Shown one piece after another: positions 21,958 to 32,068 of a stretch of 64,000 nt of DNA. Where the stretch lies: assembly GCA_030847615.1 (NCBI GenBank), contig JAUMIR010000003.1, forward strand, positions 281,598,265 to 281,662,264, given 5' to 3'. Under the pieces are notes generated by a model. It did not search any database. It was not told the origin of the DNA and was given only the letters and a program-made list of their open reading frames with translations. A program made the translations under genes and the position numbers. This stretch comes from Gambelia wislizenii (taxonomy: Eukaryota; Chordata; Lepidosauria; Squamata; Crotaphytidae). Position 1 is the stretch's first letter. The number at the start of each line of letters is the position of its first letter.

Positions 21958-21985
21958 TCTCTATGAAATTAAAAATAATAATATA
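21958..21985 (-). promoter_or_regulatory. Splice acceptor just upstream of the copy B ATG
   Basis: The minus strand reads tatttttaatttcatag then AGA and the ATG. The AG is at 21962-21961, nearly the same spacing as in copy A. The pyrimidine tract is weaker here. It implies an upstream untranslated exon. Confidence 0.5.
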
Positions 21986-22149
21986 ATTTGGTTTTTGTAC
22001 ACACACAACATTGTTTGGTAGAATGCTTTTAAATTTCACTGGTGACTTCCCTTAATAAGGTCAAATACTCTTTTTGCATGTTCCATTGTTTTCATGACAA
22101 TGCCTCAAGAACCAGAAGAAAGATTCTTTCTGAGGTATTGTTGTACCTG

Positions 22150-22386
22150 AGAGCCAGCATAGTGTAGTGGGTTGAGTGTTGGACCAGGACACTGGGAGGC
22201 CAGGGTTTGAATCCCCTCTCAGCCATGGAAACCTACTGGGTGACTTTGGGCACGTATCACTTGCTCAGCCTCGGAGGAAGCCAAGGGCAAACCCTCTCTG
22301 AACAAATTCTGCCAAGAAAACCCCATGATAGGTTCACCTCAGGGTCACAATAAGTCAGAAAAGACTTTGGCACACAACAACAAAAA
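22150..22386 (+). mobile_element. tRNA-derived squamate SINE with BovB-like (AAC)n tail, copy 1
   Basis: It has the tRNA-related head 'gagccagcatagtgtagtgggttgag', a pol III B-box-like 'gggtttgaatccc', the core 'ctgggtgactttgggca', and the tail 'cacaataagtcagaaaagac...cacacaacaacaa'. The tail resembles the 3' end of the BovB element at 43740-46725. The type fits the Sauria SINE family. Similar copies: 23737, 27171 (partial), 38476, 49643 and 60793. Confidence 0.85.
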
Positions 22387-22662
22387 ATGCTGTACTGGAA
22401 GAACAGCAACGAAGTGGCACTGATTCCTAATCACCCTCCCTTGTGCACCTACGCCGAACAAGTCTTGAAGAGAAATGACAACGCAGAAAGAATCACAACC
22501 CAGAAACATCACCCAAGGAGACCTTCTGCTGTGCTTTCTGCAACCGGACTTGTTTCTCTCAGATTGGCCTTTTCAGTCATTAGCGCGCTTGCAGAAAGTG
22601 CGGGATGAGTCCTTCCTGAATCTTTGTTTGCGAAGAAAAGCCAGAGAGAGAGAGAGAATTCA
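22387..22662 (+). mobile_element. 3' fragment of the (GA)n-ended LINE
   Basis: From about 22447 the sequence matches the 3' end of the LINE copies at 29403-30897, 35441-36561 and 41506-42165 ('gaacaagtcttgaagagaaatgac', then 'ttcctgaatctttgtttgcg'), finishing in a (GA)n run. It is a short 5'-truncated copy with a single-base-shifted reading frame. Confidence 0.75.
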
Positions 22663-22757
22663 ACAAACATTTAATATTTAATTATTTGCTGTTTAACTTT
22701 TAAATGAATATTGTTTACCACATTCTGTGCAGCTATTCCACTTTTTTCTCTGTAATA

Positions 22758-22783
22758 GTGTGTGTGTGTGTGTGTGTGTGTGT
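22758..22783. repeat. (TG)n microsatellite
   Basis: About 13 perfect TG units. Confidence 0.95.
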
Positions 22784-23244
22784 AGAGACAGCAAATAAAG
22801 GTGACTGTGTTACAAGTGGAGATGTTGTCTGGAACATCATAATTCCATGAATGAGGAATAAGGAAATTGCACAATACATGTTTTTCTGTTACAACTCTCA
22901 AAATTGTTATTTTATCAGGCTGTAACAACTTCAAAAATGATGTTGTGAGGTATAGCCCTCTCCAGATGTTGCTGGACCACAGGAGCCCTAGCCAGCATAT
23001 CAAATGTTGAAGAATGCTGGATGTTGCATCCAGCAACATTTGGGAAGTTGTGTAATTCTCATCCTTGCTTTATTAAATGGACTGCCATGGCCACCTTTGG
23101 CATGGCACGGCACAGTGACTAGCATCCAAAGCATTATCTAACCATGGTAGTGAGCAGAACATATTGTTCAAATGCTCGAGGTTGCAAAAATTAAGCCATT
23201 ACACATAACATAATGATGCTGTCTTTGTCTAACCTACAGTCTAA

Positions 23245-23385
23245 TACTGTAAACTTTGGTCCTCCAGATGTTTTGGACTTCATCTCCCAGAATTCTTGAC
23301 TGTTGGCCAAGGTGACTAGGGCTTCTGGAGGAGGAAGTACAAAACATCTGGAGGACCAAAGTTTGGGAACCACTGCTGTAGACAT
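23245..23385. mobile_element. hAT-like foldback MITE
   Basis: Near-palindromic: 'aactttggtcctccagatgttttgga' on the left, and 'acaaaacatctggaggaccaaagttt' inverted on the right, ending 'gggaaccactg'. The centre carries 'cccagaattcttgactgttggccaagg'. More eroded relatives: about 22945-23045, 27490-27612 and 40985-41125. Confidence 0.75.
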
Positions 23386-23403
23386 ATGTCTACAGTAGAC
23401 AAC

Positions 23404-23572
23404 AGCAGTTTGAAACAACTTTAACTTTTATGGTTCTAGGAGTTGCAGGTTGGTGAGGTATTCAGAATTCTCTTTAAAGCTATCTAGTAGCACAGAATTC
23501 TAAGTACCTCACTAAACTACAAACCCTCAGGTTCCTATAACCATGTGGAGTAGATACGCTGCAAATGTATAT
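23404..23572. mobile_element. Palindromic MITE, family also at 24795-24985
   Basis: The inverted phrases 'gcaggttggtgaggtattcagaattc' and 'gaattctaagtacctcactaaac' form a foldback centre, framed by 'tatggttctaggag' and 'ctcaggttcctataacc'. The copy at 24795-24985 has the same plan. Confidence 0.6.
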
Positions 23573-23736
23573 TGTAGAAGATTTTCCAGAAGCAAAAGAG
23601 GCAGACCGAAATAGAGGGAAACCCATTTTTCTTTACACATATTTTGATTTCATTCAAAATATAGTTGCAGGGGCTTTACTCGAAGGAGTGGGTTAAATTT
23701 AATTTGGTGACTGATCGATCAATTGATCTAAAATTA

Positions 23737-23956
23737 TTTGTTGTTGTGTACCTTCAAGTTGTTTCTGACTTGTGCAAACCTATCATGGGGTTTTCTTAGC
23801 AGGATTTGTTCAGAGGAGGTTTGTCATTGCCTTCCTGTGAGGTTGAGAGAGTGTGACTTGCCAAAGATCACCCAGTGGGTTTCTAGGGAGGGATTCTAGC
23901 ACTGGTCTCCTAGAATCTTAGTCCAACACTTAAACCGCTACACCACACTGGCTTTC
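23737..23956 (-). mobile_element. Sauria-type SINE, copy 2
   Basis: Reverse orientation: tail TTGTTGTTGTG at the left, tRNA-like head at the right ('ccgctacaccacactggctttc'). Same family as the copy at 22150. Confidence 0.85.
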
Positions 23957-24044
23957 TCTGCTTGTAATCAACATTAAAGCACATCTTCCAGTTATGTGGC
24001 TATAAATACACAACTGAGAATAAGATCCTAACTACATATTTATA

Positions 24045-24046
<2 letters not shown>

Positions 24047-24100
<54 letters not shown>
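24047..24100. repeat. (AC)n(AT)n compound microsatellite
   Basis: About 15 AC units passing directly into about 12 AT units. Confidence 0.95.
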
Positions 24101-24169
24101 CTCCCAGTGCCCCCTTCACCCAGTTCCTCACCTGGGACCCTCTCACACTAAACAACACTAGGACTTGTC

Positions 24170-24776
24170 TATACAAGCTCATAAAAAATGGAGTCCCTCG
24201 TACTAATGACATTTCACAGCAGCTGCGACCTGTACTAATGGGTTTTCTGCCCGCTTAAGCTCCGCATGTCCACTAGGAAACATGACAGCCACAAGTGATT
24301 TACTTGCATTTGCACTTACCTGAATTTGCTGCTGCAGACCTTTTTTTTTTTTTTTTTTAAAAACACACCATTATCCAAGATGTGATTGACCAATTTTTCA
24401 CTTTAACACAAAAGCGGGGGGGGGGGAACCTTAACACCCCATTTTCTTGCCTTAGCGCTTGCCCTCTAAGGTGAAAATCCAACATGGTGGCAGTGGGTGC
24501 TTGCCTTGACCCTGGTGCTTGTCTGGCCATTCAGATTTGTATTTCCTCTCATTTGGCTAAGCGAAACAGATCGACTCGCTTGTCCTAATGAGCGGAAATA
24601 TGCACCCTCACCTTGTTTTCTTTTAAAAAGACGGGAAAAGTTGCAAAGGCTTTTCTGGCGAGGTTTTTCCAGTTTTGGCCTCTCTCCTTCACAATATGGC
24701 GAAATCAGGTGGAATGCCATTAAGACAGGTAGGATTCTCCATGCCTTATCTGAGGAGTTTTTTCATAGTTGAGACA
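24170..24776. mobile_element. Non-autonomous DNA transposon, unnamed family (copy 2)
   Basis: Left end GGACTTGTCTATACAAGC and right end, inverted, GGGGTTGTCTCAACTATG. The right half aligns with copy 1 at 2959-3273 ('ccaacatggtgg', 'gcaaaggcttttct', 'tctccttc', 'ggaatgcc'). It contains T17 and G10 runs at about 24342 and 24417. No transposase. A target duplication is not evident. Confidence 0.5.
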
Positions 24777-24794
24777 ACCCCTAGTGCTATGATT

Positions 24795-24985
24795 CCACCT
24801 TAGCCACCAAGGCAAAATCGTGTGGCATGCTGGAGTGTTAGTTTGGGGAGGCACTAGAGTTCTCTCGTTGAGAATTCTAAATGCCTCTCCCTAAACTACA
24901 AATCCCAGGATTCCATAGAACAGAACCCTGGCATTTAAAATAGAATCATAGCGGTATAATCACGTGGAGTGAAAGGGCCTCGTTA
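24795..24985. mobile_element. Palindromic MITE
   Basis: The phrases 'ttagtttggggaggcactagagttctc' and 'gaattctaaatgcctctccctaaactac' are inverted versions of each other, framed by 'gctatgattcc' and 'agaatcatagcgg' (also inverted). Same family as 23404-23572. The ends are near the start of the GC-rich promoter region. Confidence 0.65.
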
Positions 24986-24999
24986 GAACCAGCAAGCAA

Positions 25000-25770
25000 A
25001 ATTATCTACGACGAAGCAACGCAACAAAAGCAGCGCGCGCGCGCACACACACACACCGCTTGGGATATTGGGCTATAACTTTGTCAGTCACCACTCCGCG
25101 TTGCTAAACGTCAGTCCTCTCTTAATTAATGCAAAATGACTGCGAGGTAGTACAGTATTAGCAGGGATGAAGGTGATGATGACAAGCAAATAAATAAATA
25201 AAAATAAAATACTACAAACAACACCCTCCCTTTTATGCGTTAATTGTTAACTATTTGCAAATTAACGATACATTTGAAATCTTATATGTATTGATTACCG
25301 GGAAATTGGAAGGGGAGGAGGGGGAAAATACTGTATTTCAAAAAATAAAAAACGTCAATCGGCAAACCTGTTTTAGTTCCCCCAATTTTACGAGCCTCGT
25401 TCAAGGTTTTATCAACCACGAACCTCCGCAAATGTGACATAACATGGTGGGGGAGGGGGGCGGGATTCTGTTTTGTTTTGCTTCGCTTTGCAGCACGGCC
25501 AATAGGGCTACTCCTGAAGCCGTGACGTAACAATGAGAGAGGGAAAAGATGTTTGTATCCTGCAGCCAATGAGAAGCGGGTTTCATTCAAGCTTTTCTCC
25601 CGCTCTAGAGGAGGCTGGCTAAGAATGGGAGGCTCTCCCCGGCACCCGCCTCTTCCTCTTCGGTGCAATCTGGGAGAAGGAGAGCCTCGGGAGGTTTTCG
25701 TGTGCTGCAAATTTTGATGGGGTTGAACTCGGAAGAATAAGAGGCGAGCAGAGTTCACAGAGCAAAATCG
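25000..25770 (+). promoter_or_regulatory. SETD4: Likely SETD4 promoter region
   Basis: GC- and CpG-richer than its surroundings, between the divergent CBR copy B and SETD4. Sites seen: GC box within 25455-25464, CCAAT at 25499-25503, a CRE-like TGACGTAA at 25523-25530, and CCAAT at 25566-25570. A first untranslated exon probably starts after these, since the first coding exon has its own acceptor at 26655-26656. Whether it also drives the CBR gene is unknown. A (GC)n(AC)n run lies near 25033-25057. Confidence 0.55.
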
Positions 25771-26656
25771 ACAGGGAGGGAGGACATTTAGCAGCGAGGT
25801 CCTATCCCTAATACTTTTAACATTTTGCTGATTTTCGTGCCCTTTTATTCCCTAGAGAGCTTGCAATCTTAGATAGACTTATTGATTCGGCTGCATAAAA
25901 CTTATTGGGACTTGAATTTTTGGGGTGGTGGTGGTGGTGGAAACATACGCAGCATTGGTCTCTATGCGTTTCGGATTGTAGAGGAGTAATTTACAGTTTG
26001 TTGAAGTTCTTTTATGGACCCTTTCTTTCTCCCCCTGCTATTATTAACGTGAAAGGAGTCATGCTTGGGGTCAGTGTTTAGTTCAATGTCCTGCTTCCCC
26101 CCAGTAGCCAACCAGATGAGTTCAGGAAGCCCACAAACAGGTTAAAGAGAATAGTAGGGCATGGAAAAGATACCCTTTTTGCATGACAACCCACAGAATC
26201 CTCCCAGCAACACAGGCACTGGCCAGGGAATGCTGAAGAGTTGCAGCCCAGTTATGATGATGATGATGATGATTTATACCCTGCTCTTCAGCCACAGTTG
26301 TTTTTTCTAAGCCTCAATACTATACAGGTATTACAAAAACTAATTTTCCTAGGTGCTACTGCTTCTGTTGTTGCACAGTAATCAGTAGTCACGTGTGTTG
26401 TTGCTTCAGAACATAATCCTATCTGTTCCTAAACAGGTGAGCATTTGTTGCTGCATAAAACTGAGCAAAGGTGTGCTTATTGTTTCTTTGCATGCTTGTT
26501 TTTCCTTTAAAAAAACCCTGTTACATATGTTTTATAAATATATTTTATAAATGCCTGAAGCATTCATTTCTTAAGATATTTGTAGAAAGGGGTCATTATT
26601 GTGTGTGTGTACAAGAACTGAAAAAACTTGTAAGTAATATATGCTTGTTTCTCCAG
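25771..26656 (+). other. Presumed 5' UTR intron of SETD4
   Basis: Runs up to the pyrimidine-rich acceptor cttgtttctccag (ending 26656). It holds a (GAT)n run and a short LINE/SINE tail at 26256-26300 ('tttataccctgctcttcagccaca'), the same tail as at 52589 and 57720. Nothing else is recognised. Confidence 0.5.
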
Positions 26657-26702
26657 TTTTCACATACAGACTGTGTATAGAATCTGAACAGCTTTGACTA
26701 AC

Positions 26703-26776
26703 ATGAAGAAAAACAGTGGTCGTACAAGGCGGAAGAGACAAAGAAAGAGATCTAGAACATTTTCCTCATATGGAGG
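26703..26776 (+). CDS. SETD4: SETD4, first coding exon (contains an apparent 1-base frameshift)
   Basis: SETD4 is a nuclear/cytosolic SET-domain lysine methyltransferase; histone H3K4 and H4K20 substrates have been reported. The exons in order are 26703-26776, 27969-28064, 31782-31819, 38156-38244, 38972-39401, 40704-40878, 47011-47092, 48608-48688, 48839-48962 and 50866-51000; all have GT-AG borders. Here the start codon follows an acceptor at 26656 and a 46-base leader. It reads MKKNSGRTRRKRQRKRSRT, basic as in human SETD4. The T-run at 26760-26764 has five Ts; with four, the exon continues FSSYG and joins exon 2 in frame, giving exactly 440 residues, the human length. As printed, the frame meets TAG in exon 2. 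A sequence error, a polymorphism or a true mutation are all possible. Confidence 0.85.
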
Positions 26777-27968
26777 TAATGTGATTTAGAAACAGCAACA
26801 ACAAAATTCAGGTCAGGACAATGGAATTATAAGTATTTTTTTTTAAAAAAAGTCCCCCCCCAACTCCGTAAATGTGGAAAACGAATGTCCAATATTACAA
26901 ATGTTACTTACAGTCCTATTTTTGTGTGTGCTGGGCCAGCACATAATTGTTTAAGACACTTATTTGAGGAGTGGAGAACCTCTGGCTATCCTACTATTTT
27001 GGTTTATAATTTCTGCAGTCCCTTACCATTGGCTGCAAGCAGTCCCTTACTGAACACATCTGAGAGCCAATCACTTACCTATAGCATTGCAGACCATCAT
27101 GTCATATTGTTGCTGCAAAAATATACACATTCTAGTGCAGGTGTGTGATGTTTGCAGATGGTTAATTTACCATTGAGCCAGTGAGGTGCAGTGGTTTGAG
27201 TGTTAGACTAGGAGTTTAGGGTTCAAATCAAATGCCTCTGAGGGAAGACTACATTCATTGAGCTCACTGGGACTTGCATTAATCATAATTAACTTGTCCC
27301 ATGGATTTCATTGGGTCCCTGATAAATGTAAGTAAGGGCTAGATCCAATCCACCAATGGAATTTACTTCTATGCAAGTATGATCAGGATTACTGCTTGAA
27401 TTATTGACCTTTTAAGATCATGAACTCCACTGTGCATTGCCTAATGAGTGCTTGTACATATGATAAATATGTACACTTATGCTCTATGGTGGTGGAAAAG
27501 GTCTTCCTCAGATGTCTTGGACTATTCCCATAATGCCTTACTGTTGGCCAGGCAGGCTGGGTTTTCTGGGAGGTGAAGTCAAGAATATTTGGAGACCCAT
27601 AGGTTCTCCTATCACTGCTCTACAAATTGGTATAGGTAGAAAGGTGGAATTGATTTAATCTATTTTCTGCTCGGACAGGCAATGTTGATATGCGTGCAGG
27701 AGGAAAAGCCTAGCCCTGTCAAAATTATTCCAGAGGTTAAACCAGCTTTGCTACTGCTTATTTTCTAATTTATTTTGCTTAAATGCTTCCATCTGTTTCA
27801 GTGTCTGTGGTTTATGATGTAATATATATTTGTAGTAGTTATGTTGTTATGAAATATCTTTATCAGCATACAAATTTGAAAAATCAGCATAAATATAAAG
27901 TCTACTTTAAAATGATAGATTTTAATATTCTTTAATTTCATTTCTTTTTTTTTGTCATTCTTCTTTAG
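26777..27968 (+). other. SETD4 intron after coding exon 1
   Basis: Contains the 5' part of a Sauria-type SINE (27171-27229: 'gccagtgaggtgcagtggtttgagtgttag') and an eroded hAT foldback MITE (27490-27612: 'cagatgtcttggactattcccataatgcc...ttggccag'). The rest is unrecognised. Confidence 0.65.
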
Positions 27969-28064
27969 TAAGTCTTAGTCACAAAGAAGAACATATACTA
28001 CTTAAGAAGTGGCTGAAAGAAAGAGGCTATACTGTTAATAAAATAAGACCAGCACAGTTTCCAG
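27969..28064 (+). CDS. SETD4: SETD4, coding exon 2
   Basis: A 96-bp exon, ttctttag|TAAGTC to TTTCCAG|GTACTT. In the right phase (one base from exon 1) it reads SLSHKEEHILLKKWLKERGY, then TVNKIRPAQFP. It matches the region just before the SET domain of SETD4 (SHK...KWLK). Read from the uncorrected exon 1 frame it would hit TAG at once. Confidence 0.92.
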
Positions 28065-29244
28065 GTACTTTTTAAAATTGTTTTCTGATAGACTGTGTTT
28101 TGTCTGGCAGAAAAACAAATCCATGTGCTGTATATAAAGTTACCATTGATTCAAAGGGGCATAAAAATATCACAGTTCAAAAGGACATAAGAATATCACC
28201 ATATTTGTAGTGGTGATATTTTTATCCCTAGGTAACTAAGCCATAATGTTCTGTAAACCATGTGGTCAATTGAATTCAGAACTTAGGTCCTCCCTCTCTC
28301 TACAGAGTAGGAACCCTGGAAAAATTAGTTATTTAAAGGATTGGACAAGGGATTGTGTTGCTGCTGACATTTGAGGCACAATTTAACCAAATTTGAGAAA
28401 TTTTAAGTACCACTGAAATAGTGGGATTTTGACATGTAAATCCTTTCTGGTTATGGCCTGTTTGGACATCCTTGGCCCATTTCACATTTATGGCAGCTCC
28501 CGCCTAGAGAGGAGGGGCGGGGGGAGGCAAACTAGGATCCAGAAAGCCTAGAACAAACAAAAACCTGCTAATAATACTGAACATGAACAAAAAGTAAAAT
28601 TGCATGAGGAAAAGAAGAGAAAACGATGATCTCCTCTTCTGGAGTGCAGTTTTGACACCCTTACATGTCCCTGCCTTCTGAATAGTCTTTTTTGTTACTT
28701 CTCCCCTTCTGGATTGGTAAATGACATAACCAAGTTGCTAACTGGAAATTTTATTCTGGATTGGTGAGTGACAGGTTGTATGTGTGATTGGGTGTTTGAT
28801 GGGAAGATACCTTCAATTGTTTTCCATTGTTTTCAGGAGGTGATAGAAACCTAAGCCTTATCAAGGTGCAAGGCACATTGCGGACTCATGAGGCAGCTAG
28901 CTGCACAGAGTAACAAACTTTGTATCTTTTTCTCATACTGGTTTGTTACTCCATGTGGCTGGAACAAGCTTTGTTAGCATAACTGTCTTTTGCTGCATCT
29001 TGGACTCCAGGCAACTATTTCTGACATCAAGGAGAGAAAGCAGGTTTGCTTGTGAACCAAGGCTTTGTATTCTGTGACTCCCATATTAGCCCTCTCATCA
29101 CTAGAATACTCAGAAATGGGACTTGAGTAATGAAGTGAGTAAGCAGAAGCTATTCTCAGCCTGTTGAAATATTACAACCTAGAGTCATCCAGTGAAGCTC
29201 AGTATTGAGGACTGAGGATGGATATACAGCATGTAATTAAACTG

Positions 29245-29402
29245 TGGAGTTAGCTGTATACTTTAATAAAATAATAATAATTAATAATAAAAAATTATTT
29301 CTTATCCTCGTCTCCCTGTGGATCGAAGCATGGAACAACAGATTTACATAAAACAACAATAGCAATTAAAATACATGTTTGTTAAAAATACATAAACCCA
29401 TT
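29245..29402 (-). repeat. L2-like LINE, 3' tail part
   Basis: AT-rich (TAA)n tail followed by 'cttatcctcgtctccctgtggatcgaagc', a LINE 3' UTR. It and 30900-31310 appear to be two halves of one minus-strand element separated by the later insertion at 29403-30897. Confidence 0.5.
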
Positions 29403-30420
29403 AAAATCTCTCTCTCTCTCTCTCTCTCTGGCTTTTCTTCGCAAACGAAGATTCAGGAAGGACTCATCCCGTGCTTTCTGCAAGCGCGCTGATGACTAAA
29501 AAGGCCAATCCGAGATAGACAAGTCCGGTTGCAGAAAGCACAGCAGAAGGTCTCCTTGGGTGATGTTTCCGGGTTGTGATTCTTTCTGCGTTGTCGTTTC
29601 TCTTCAAGACTTGTTCGGCGTGAGTTCTCAAATAAGGCTGCAGCATTGTGGATAGTACGTTTCCATGCCTCCTGATATGAGGCCAGGGCAGACCATTGTT
29701 GGTGATCAATTTGGCCGAGCCTGAGATGTTGTTTCAGGGAGTCCTTGTATCGCTTTTTTGGAGCGCCCTTCTTACGCTGACCCGTGGCGAGTTCACCGTA
29801 GAGTACTATTTTGAGGAGGCGATGGTCCTCCATCCTAGAAACATGCCCTGCCCAGCGCAGCTGTGTTCTCAATATCATGGCCTCAATGCTGGCGATCCCT
29901 GCTTGCTCAAGGACAGCAACATTCGTCACATAGTCAGTCCAGTGTATATTTAGGATTGTGCGTAAACAGCGCTGATGGAAGCATTCAAGGAGTCGTAAGT
30001 GTTGGCGATAGGTGACCCATGTTTCAAACCCATAAAGGAGAATAGACAGTACAATGGCTCTATACACACTGATTTTTGTGCTTCGCCTCAGGTGTGTATT
30101 ACTCCAGACTCTTTTGTAAATTCTTCCAAATGCGCTATGTGCCTTTGCTAATCTGTGATCGGTCTCTTTATCAATCTTGGCATCTGAGGAGATGATGCTT
30201 CCCAGGTAGGTGAACTGCTGAACAGAGTTAAGCACAGAATTGCCAACGGCAATGTGGGGATGGTGGTGTTCGTCCTGTGGTGCAGGCTGGTTATTATTAT
30301 TATTATTATTAAAGGACTTCTGTTTTCTTCAGCTTGACTTCCAGCCCAAACAGCTCTGCAGCTGTTGCGAAGCAGGATGTTAGGCGCTGCAGAGCTGCTT
30401 CTGTGTGAGCAACAAGGGCA
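29403..30420 (-). mobile_element. (GA)n-ended LINE, 3' half with intact C-terminal ORF
   Basis: The 3' end is the (TC)n run at 29409-29429 (plus strand), preceded in sense by 'cgtttgcgaagaaaagcc'. A 260-codon frame (30235-29453) is uninterrupted: QQFTYLGSIISSDAKIDKE, LLYGFETWVTYRQHLRLLE, RWAGHVSRMEDHRL, and a terminal C2HC zinc-binding motif in which the Cys pairs CxxC are followed by a His and a Cys (CAFCNRTCLSRIGLFSH). It is the post-RT region of a non-LTR retrotransposon. Such proteins are often mislabelled as craniofacial development protein 2-like. The upstream half is inverted at 30421-30897. Confidence 0.82.
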
Positions 30421-30897
30421 GCAAAATAGGAGTACTACAGATACGGTATTTGCCCTTAGACAACTGCAAGAGAAATGTAGAGAGCAGAACAAGGGTCTCT
30501 ATGTAACATTTGTTGACCTCACCAAAGCCTTCGACACCGTGAGCAGGAAGGGTCTGTGGCAGATCCTGGAAAGACTAGGATATCCCCCCAAATTCCTTAA
30601 AATGATTATCTTGCTACACGAGGGCCAGCGCGGTCAAGTCAGATATGGCGATGCTCTTTCAGAGCCCTTTCTAATAACCAATGGAGTGAAGCAAGGTTGT
30701 GTTCTTGCGCCAACTTTATTTACAATCTTCTTCAGCATGATGCTCCAAAGGGCTATGGCAGAGCTCGAAGAAGACGACGGCATCTATATACGTTACCGTA
30801 CTGATGGTAGCTTGTTTAACTTAAGCCGTCTGAGGGCTCGCACTAAGACTCTAAACTATCTAGTCCGTGAGCTGCTCTTCGCTGATGAAAATATATA
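30421..30897 (+). mobile_element. Inverted 5' segment of the same LINE (reverse transcriptase)
   Basis: The plus strand reads ALRQLQEKCREQ, YVTFVDLTKAFDTVSR (RT block with the first catalytic Asp), GVKQGCVLAPTLF, and ends at LLFADEN, just at the FADD active site. The minus-strand segment beside it resumes with ALVAHTEAALQRL, the residues expected right after FADD. The two segments therefore come from one RNA, with the 5' part inverted, as twin priming does. Confidence 0.82.
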
Positions 30898-30899
30898 AC

Positions 30900-31310
30900 G
30901 TCAACTATAAGAAACAAGTAATACTAATACATATTAACAGTTTAAAATTCACACTTTAAAAATCAGCTGGATAGGCCTACCAGAAGAGACTGGTCTTTGA
31001 TACTATTTTAAATTCCGATAGCGTATTCAGCTGTTGAATCTATTCTGGCAGGCTGTTCCACATTCTAAGGGCAGCTGAAGAAAAGGTCCTCTGGGTGACA
31101 GTTGCCAACCTAGTCCTGGCTGACGGAAGTAAATGTTTCCCCAGAGGACCTGAGTGTATGGGGCAAATTATTGTATATGGGAGAAGCATAGGTAACCTGG
31201 ACCCATGTAGGGCTTTAAAGGTAACCACCAACACTTCATATCTTGCCCAGAAATTAATTGGCAGCCAGTGGAGTGATTTTAGTATTAGACACTTGATTTA
31301 ATAATATGGA
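30900..31310 (-). pseudogene. L2-like LINE remnant, RT C-terminus
   Basis: The minus strand gives VVTFKALHG, then SARTRLATVTQRTFSSAALR and MWNSLPE, the closing phrases of L2-like LINE proteins. The sequence runs on to 'gtagggctttaaaggtaaccacc' at 31206. It was interrupted by the (GA)n-ended LINE. Confidence 0.65.
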
Positions 31311-31781
31311 CATACTTGCTTTAAAAGGGCACTGGACAAATTCATGGGAGAATAAGGCTTCCTGCTAGTTGTGATAGCTATTCTTCCTTGGACATTTCTT
31401 GGTTCCCAGGCAGAATGGAGTGAGTTTACTGGGGAGAGTGTGTAAGCGAACGAGGTTGGTATGTTTTAGCGCCTGCTGGTCTTTGGCTGGATCCAAGTTC
31501 CGCACCTCTGCTGCCTCTGAAGTTCAATGGACTAAGTGGAAAAGACTTGCATTTTAAATACTAAGGCTGTAATTGTAGGAAAATTCATAGTAGATAGTGT
31601 GTATGCTTAAGCTTCAGGAAAGTTGTGCAGGATTACAGTAAGCATTGTGCTGTCTATACCACTCTTACCTTCTTCCTTTGTCCTGTTTCTGTGAACCAAA
31701 ATAGTCATTTGCAAATTTCTATGGAATCTTGTAGCAGTAAATTGCATTGAAATTTTTTGTTTTGTTGGTTTTTCCCCCTAG

Positions 31782-31819
31782 AGACAGGAAGAGGCATGCT
31801 GACCACAAAGGCTCTTCAG
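31782..31819 (+). CDS. SETD4: SETD4, coding exon 3 (38 bp)
   Basis: Very short exon, cccccctag|AGACAGG to CTTCAG|GTTTGT. It reads (E)TGRGMLTTKALQ; TGRG is the GxG-type start of the SET domain that contacts S-adenosylmethionine. Phase 1 in, 0 out, consistent with its neighbours. Confidence 0.9.
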
Positions 31820-31969
31820 GTTTGTATTCCTGAAAAGGGGCAGGTGTCGAATATGAGAAATTTATATTTTCTTGGGCATATTATTTGTGCTTTTGTATAC
31901 CCTTAGAACTGTCCTTTTATATTGAACTGTATTGGACGTCATATTCTGAAATGATCAGGGTTGGGTAAT

Positions 31970-32068
31970 ACCTTTATTGGACCACTAAAATATTATTTAA
32001 AAGGTGAGCTTTCAAATCCTTCAGAGCTCAGAATGATATTACGTCATTTTAGTGGTCCAATAAACCCC
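31970..32068. repeat. Foldback repeat
   Basis: TTTATTGGACCACTAAAAT (31972-31990) and its inverse ATTTTAGTGGTCCAATAAA (about 32046-32064) enclose 55 bp. It may be a shrunken relative of the foldback termini at 33481 and 37310, which share the 'TTGGCCAAC...AATAAAGGTATT' style. Confidence 0.65.

Larger units (their letters stand above)
28065..31781 (+). other. SETD4 intron 2-3
   Basis: Holds an L2-like remnant split by a twin-primed LINE (both listed). From 28070 to 29240 nothing is recognised apart from a short direct or inverted 'aagaatatcacc/gtgatattttt' motif near 28185-28225. From 31310 to 31781 nothing is recognised. Confidence 0.7.

Noticed and set aside
22150..22260. tRNA gene
   Set aside because: The A/B-box-like sequences belong to a SINE head; there is no cloverleaf with anticodon arm, and the same unit recurs six times with an (AAC)n tail.
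25282..25758. 158-codon minus-strand open frame in the SETD4 promoter region
   Set aside because: No domain, odd composition, overlaps the GC-rich promoter with CCAAT and CRE-like sites; most likely a GC-driven chance frame.
29453..30235. 260-codon frame as a host gene (craniofacial development protein 2-like)
   Set aside because: It repeats at 35909 and 41506 with the same 3' end and belongs to a LINE.
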